Of a DNA stretch of 15,603 nucleotides, positions 12,699-15,603 are shown piece after piece. Each line of letters begins with the position of its first letter. The stretch's first letter is position 1. Where the stretch lies: NCBI GenBank assembly GCA_035294855.1, contig DATGKD010000163.1:1-15603 (forward strand), given 5' to 3'. The notes beneath the pieces are model-generated. The model did not search any database. It saw nothing but the letters and a program-made list of their open reading frames with translations, and was not told the DNA's origin. This stretch comes from DATGKD01 sp035294855. GTDB taxonomy: Bacteria; Actinomycetota; Acidimicrobiia; Acidimicrobiales; UBA8190. The position numbers and the translations under genes were made by a program.

Positions 12699-14063
12699 TC
12701 AGGCCACCCAGACCGTCTTCGCCTCGCAGAACTCTCGTATCCCGAGCGCCGACAGCTCGCGCCCGTAGCCGGATCGCTTCGTCCCCCCGAAGGGCAGCTC
12801 CGGCGTCGAGGCGACCATGGCGTTGACGAACACCATGCCGGCCTCGAGCTCTTCCACGAAGCGGGCTTCCTCGTCGCGGTCGCGGGTCCACACGCTCGCC
12901 CCCAGGCCGAACGAGGTGTCGTTCGCCGCACGCAGCGCCTCGTCGACGCTGTCGACACGCTGCAGCAGCGCGACGGGGCCGAACACTTCCTCGGTGGCCA
13001 CGCGCATGTCGGGCGTGACGTCGGTGAGCACACCCGGCGTGTAGAAGAACCCGGGGCCGTCGACCGGCGACGCGCCGCACAGCACCGTGGCCCCCTTGGC
13101 CCGTGCGTCCTCCACCTGTTGGTGGACGTCGTCACGACCCCTGGCCGTGGCGATCGGACCGACGTCGGTGCCGGGATCCATGGGGTCCCCCACCGTCAGC
13201 GACTCGAATCCGGAGACGAAGCCGTCCGCGAAGGCGTCGTACACGTCGCGGTGCACGATGAACCGCTTGGCGGCGATGCAGCTCTGCCCGTTGTTCTGGA
13301 CCCTCGCCTGGACGCCGACAGCCACGGCGCGGTCGAGGTCGGCCGAGGGCAGGACCACGAACGGGTCGCTGCCGCCCAGTTCGAGCACCGACTTCTTGAT
13401 CATCCGCCCCGCCGTGGCGGCGACGGAACGGCCGGCTGACTCCGAACCGGTGAGCGTCACGGCGCGCACCCGCTCGTCCTCGATCAGCGCGCCCACCCGC
13501 GGCGAGCCCACGAGGAGGGTCTGGAACACCCCCGGGGGGAACCCCGCCCTGCGGAAGACGTCCTCGATGAGCAGTGCGGTTTGCGGCACGTTCGACGCGT
13601 GCTTCAAGAGGCCGACGTTGCCGGCCATGAGCGCGGGCGCGGCGAACCGCATCACCTGCCACAGCGGGAAGTTCCAGGGCATGACGGCGAGGACCGGCCC
13701 CATCGGCTGGCAGATGACCCGGCTTTCCGAAGCGGCCGACGCCACCTCCTCCTCGGCGAGGAACCCGGCGGCGTGGTCGGCGAACCAGCGCAGCGCGCTG
13801 GCGCACTTGGCGACCTCGGCCTTGGCCGCCGCGAACGTCTTTCCCATCTCCGTGGTCATCATGCGCGCGATGTCGGGTTGCTCGCCCTCGAGGAGGTCGG
13901 CGGCGCCGTGGGCCAGGTGGGCGCGCTCCCCGAACGGCGTGGAGCGATAGCGGCCGAAGGCGTCGTGGGCGGCCGCCAGCCTGGCCTCGACCTCCTTGTC
14001 GTCGTGCTCTTCGAAGACCTCCTCGGTCTCCCCGGTGGCAGGGTTCACGGTGGCGATCGGCAT
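12699..14063 (-). CDS. NAD(P)-dependent aldehyde dehydrogenase, GabD/succinate-semialdehyde type
   Basis: 454 aa from ATG 14061-14063, opening MPIATVNPATGETEEVFEEH, close to the start of mycobacterial GabD1-type enzymes. Catalytic residues are visible: N131 in MPWNFPLW, E228 in VLELGGSDPF, C262 in NNGQSCIAAKR, and EEVFGP (358-363) for cofactor binding. TLTGSESAGRSVA (203-215) is the nucleotide-binding turn, and PFGGTKRSGYGRELSALGIREF (424-445) is a family C-terminal signature. Full length. Function: oxidation of an aldehyde, likely succinate semialdehyde, to the acid in the cytoplasm. GGGGGATGA upstream is the likely ribosome-binding site. It follows the acyl-CoA ligase by 45 bases and is probably in its operon, so an aldehyde from lipid or side-chain breakdown is also possible. 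Confidence 0.88.
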   Translation of the reverse strand: MPIATVNPATGETEEVFEEHDDKEVEARLAAAHDAFGRYRSTPFGERAHLAHGAADLLEGEQPDIARMMTTEMGKTFAAAKAEVAKCASALRWFADHAAGFLAEEEVASAASESRVICQPMGPVLAVMPWNFPLWQVMRFAAPALMAGNVGLLKHASNVPQTALLIEDVFRRAGFPPGVFQTLLVGSPRVGALIEDERVRAVTLTGSESAGRSVAATAGRMIKKSVLELGGSDPFVVLPSADLDRAVAVGVQARVQNNGQSCIAAKRFIVHRDVYDAFADGFVSGFESLTVGDPMDPGTDVGPIATARGRDDVHQQVEDARAKGATVLCGASPVDGPGFFYTPGVLTDVTPDMRVATEEVFGPVALLQRVDSVDEALRAANDTSFGLGASVWTRDRDEEARFVEELEAGMVFVNAMVASTPELPFGGTKRSGYGRELSALGIREFCEAKTVWVA

Positions 14064-14108
14064 ACCGAGATCATCCCCCACCCGGGTCCCGGCGACGCAG
14101 GCGTGGGC

Positions 14109-15464
14109 TCAGGCGGAGGTCTCGTCCGTCGCCAGGCCGAGGGCGTCGGGCAGGTCCCGACGGCGCAGCTTGCCGGTCGCGGTGCGGGGCAGCTCGTCCA
14201 GCGCGAAGTACTGCTTGGGCCGCTTGTAGGGCGCCAGGTGGGCCCGGGCATGGCTCGACAGCGCGTCGACGTCGACGTCGACGTGCCCCACCACGGCCGC
14301 GCAGACGCGCTCGCCCCACTGCGGGTCGTCGACGCCGAAGACGGCCACTTCGGCGACGCCCGGCACGTCGGCGAGCACCGCTTCCACCTCGGCCGGGTAG
14401 ACGTTCACCCCACCGGTGATGACGAGGTCGTCGCGCCTGCCGTCCAAGAAGAGAAAGCCCTCGTCGTCGAGGTGCCCGACGTCCCCAACCGTGAAGGCGC
14501 CGTCGCGCCAGGCCCGCGCGGTGGCGTCGGGGTCCCGCCAGTACTCGAACCGGGCGAAGCCCGGAGCTTCGCACCAGATCACGCCGCCGTCGTCGACGCC
14601 GATCCGGCGGCCGGCCCGGGCGCGACCCACCGTCCCGGGATGTGCTTCCCAGTCCTCGGGCGAGCACACCGTGAACTGGCCCTCGGTCGACCCGTAGAAC
14701 TCCCAGAGCGCGCCCGGGCGGGTGCGAGCCAACGCTGCGCGTTTGAGCCGCGCCGGGCACGCGGAGCCGGCATGGATGAGCAGGCGCAGGGAATCGATGC
14801 GCTCCTCGGTGCGCGGGTCGGCCAGCAGGCGCTGCAGTGCGGTCGGCGCCATGAACGTCGTCGTGGGCCGGTGTTGCCTCAGAACCTGCGCGGCGAGCGC
14901 GGCGTCGAAGCGCGACAGGACGATCAACCGCCCACCGCGCAGCAGCGACGCCGACGCCAGGCGGATCGCCACCGAGTGGTACATCGGTGAGCAGACGAGG
15001 TGGGTGTCGCCGGCGTCGAATCCCCACAGCTCGGCTTCGTCTTCGAACAGCCCGCGCGCTTCTTCGTCGGTGAGGACGCCGGACCACACGCCTTTCGCCC
15101 GCCCCGTCGTGCCCGACGTGTAGTGCATGGGCCGCGTGAGCGGGAACGGTGCGAGCTCGGCCGGGGCGCCAGTCAACAGCCGCGCGAGGTCCTCCTCGTC
15201 GTCGATGACCATGGCGGGCTCGGCGTCGGCGACGAGGACGTCGCGCTCGGCGCCCAACAGCGTGGCGTTCAGGAGGACGGGGACGATGCCGGTCCTGGCG
15301 GCGCCCAGGACGCAGTTGAGCAGGTCGGCTGAAGACCGGAGGCAAAACGCCACGCGGTCACCGGCACGGAGCCCGGCGCGCCGCAGCGTGCCTGCCGCTC
15401 GGCGCTGCGCGTCCTCGGCGGCGACGGGATCGAGGAACTCGACGCGGGCTTCGGGCCTGGTCAC
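14109..15464 (-). CDS. AMP-forming acyl-CoA synthetase/ligase
   Basis: 451 aa, a compact member of the adenylate-forming superfamily. Seen: YTSGTTGRAKGV (115-126, ATP P-loop), SPMYHSVAIRLA (159-170, acyl-pocket region), YGSTEG (257-262), VGDVGHLDDEGFLFLDGRRD (326-345) with the hinge Asp/Arg, VITGGVNVYPAEVEAVL (348-364), and PRTATGKLRRR (426-436) with catalytic K432. It activates a carboxylic acid to an acyl-AMP and then to the CoA thioester; the substrate cannot be read from the sequence. The N-terminus is short compared with typical 500-550 aa relatives, but all core motifs are present. Start GTG 15462-15464 overlaps the stop of the upstream gene (GTGA), so they are translationally coupled. 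Confidence 0.9.
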   Translation of the reverse strand: MTRPEARVEFLDPVAAEDAQRRAAGTLRRAGLRAGDRVAFCLRSSADLLNCVLGAARTGIVPVLLNATLLGAERDVLVADAEPAMVIDDEEDLARLLTGAPAELAPFPLTRPMHYTSGTTGRAKGVWSGVLTDEEARGLFEDEAELWGFDAGDTHLVCSPMYHSVAIRLASASLLRGGRLIVLSRFDAALAAQVLRQHRPTTTFMAPTALQRLLADPRTEERIDSLRLLIHAGSACPARLKRAALARTRPGALWEFYGSTEGQFTVCSPEDWEAHPGTVGRARAGRRIGVDDGGVIWCEAPGFARFEYWRDPDATARAWRDGAFTVGDVGHLDDEGFLFLDGRRDDLVITGGVNVYPAEVEAVLADVPGVAEVAVFGVDDPQWGERVCAAVVGHVDVDVDALSSHARAHLAPYKRPKQYFALDELPRTATGKLRRRDLPDALGLATDETSA

Positions 15465-15603
15465 GGGGTCGCCCGGGCCGTGTCGACCGCCGGCCCCGGC
15501 GCCGCCACCACCGGCGCTGACAAAGGGCCGGCGACGTCGGCTTCGGAGTCGGCTTCGGCTTCGGCTTGCACCACCGCGGCCGGATCTTCGAACGCCTCGA
15601 ACA
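15461..15603 (-). CDS. C-terminal end of an unidentified protein, partial
   Basis: Forty-six codons enter from the right edge and stop at TGA 15461-15463, overlapping the ligase start by 4 bases. The visible part starts FEAFEDPAAVVQAEAEADSE and continues into an Ala/Pro/Val-rich tail. The Ala-Glu stretch is written by a GGCTTC-type repeat (about 15538-15567). This is a low-complexity, probably flexible C-terminus, and the family cannot be told from it. The overlap places it in the ligase/dehydrogenase operon. Confidence 0.7.
   Translation of the reverse strand, partial: FEAFEDPAAVVQAEAEADSEADVAGPLSAPVVAAPGPAVDTARATP

Noticed and set aside
11265..13135. Long - strand frames across the siroheme and MarR genes.
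   Set aside because: Antisense shadows; the + strand products have clear family signatures.
13581..14990. 469-codon + strand frame across the dehydrogenase and ligase.
   Set aside because: Spans two real - strand genes and the gap between them with no protein-like motif.
15538..15567. GGCTTC-type hexamer repeat as a possible regulatory repeat.
   Set aside because: It lies in frame inside the unidentified upstream gene and encodes an Ala-Glu stretch, so low-complexity coding explains it.
1..15603. CRISPR arrays, phage modules and toxin-antitoxin pairs were looked for.
   Set aside because: No regularly spaced repeats beyond the IS-end boxes, and no cas, phage or toxin-like motifs were recognised.

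Overview
The window is GC-rich, with GTG and TTG starts, GTGA start/stop overlaps, a coenzyme F420-type flavoprotein, a SepX-like membrane protein and a mycobacterial-type NirA/CysH pair. This points to an actinobacterium. My best guess is an uncultured Acidimicrobiia-like lineage, but no rRNA or other marker in the window proves it.

Left flank (1-3474). The window opens with the last 31 residues of a probable copper type II monooxygenase on the + strand. Two truncated relics of IS481-family elements lie back to back right beside it, with short direct repeats at their ends. A complete tRNA-Ala(CGC) gene follows on the - strand. Next come a long non-coding stretch and a secreted Ig-like repeat protein. 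About 1.2 kb with no convincing gene follows; it holds a second, broken copy of the 5' half of the tRNA. This flank looks like a worn integration hot spot.

Central array on the - strand (3475-11201), read from right to left: cysH (APS/PAPS reductase), a NirA-type siroheme sulfite/nitrite reductase, an FpoF/FrhB-type F420 oxidoreductase with two ferredoxin motifs (overlapping nirA by 4 bp), a 107-aa Trp-rich protein, a lone ABC ATPase, a SepX-like membrane protein, a translin-family protein, a secreted acid phosphatase of the phosphoesterase family, and a 66-aa CxxC protein. The first three or four genes look like one sulfate-assimilation operon. The FrhB-like protein is the obvious candidate to feed electrons from reduced F420 to the sulfite reductase.

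Divergent from cysH across an AT-rich promoter region is a siroheme synthase (precorrin-2 dehydrogenase/ferrochelatase, 11367-12029, +). It makes the cofactor the sulfite reductase needs. A MarR-family regulator (12098-12643, +) follows.

Right flank (12699-15603, - strand): a fatty-acid or aldehyde metabolism operon made of the tail of an unknown gene, an AMP-forming acyl-CoA ligase (overlapping that tail by GTGA) and a GabD-like aldehyde dehydrogenase. It converges on the MarR gene.

The most interesting item is the adjacent, translationally overlapping siroheme sulfite reductase and FpoF-type F420 dehydrogenase. It resembles a two-gene version of the fused methanogen F420-dependent sulfite reductase (Fsr), here in a bacterial assimilatory setting.
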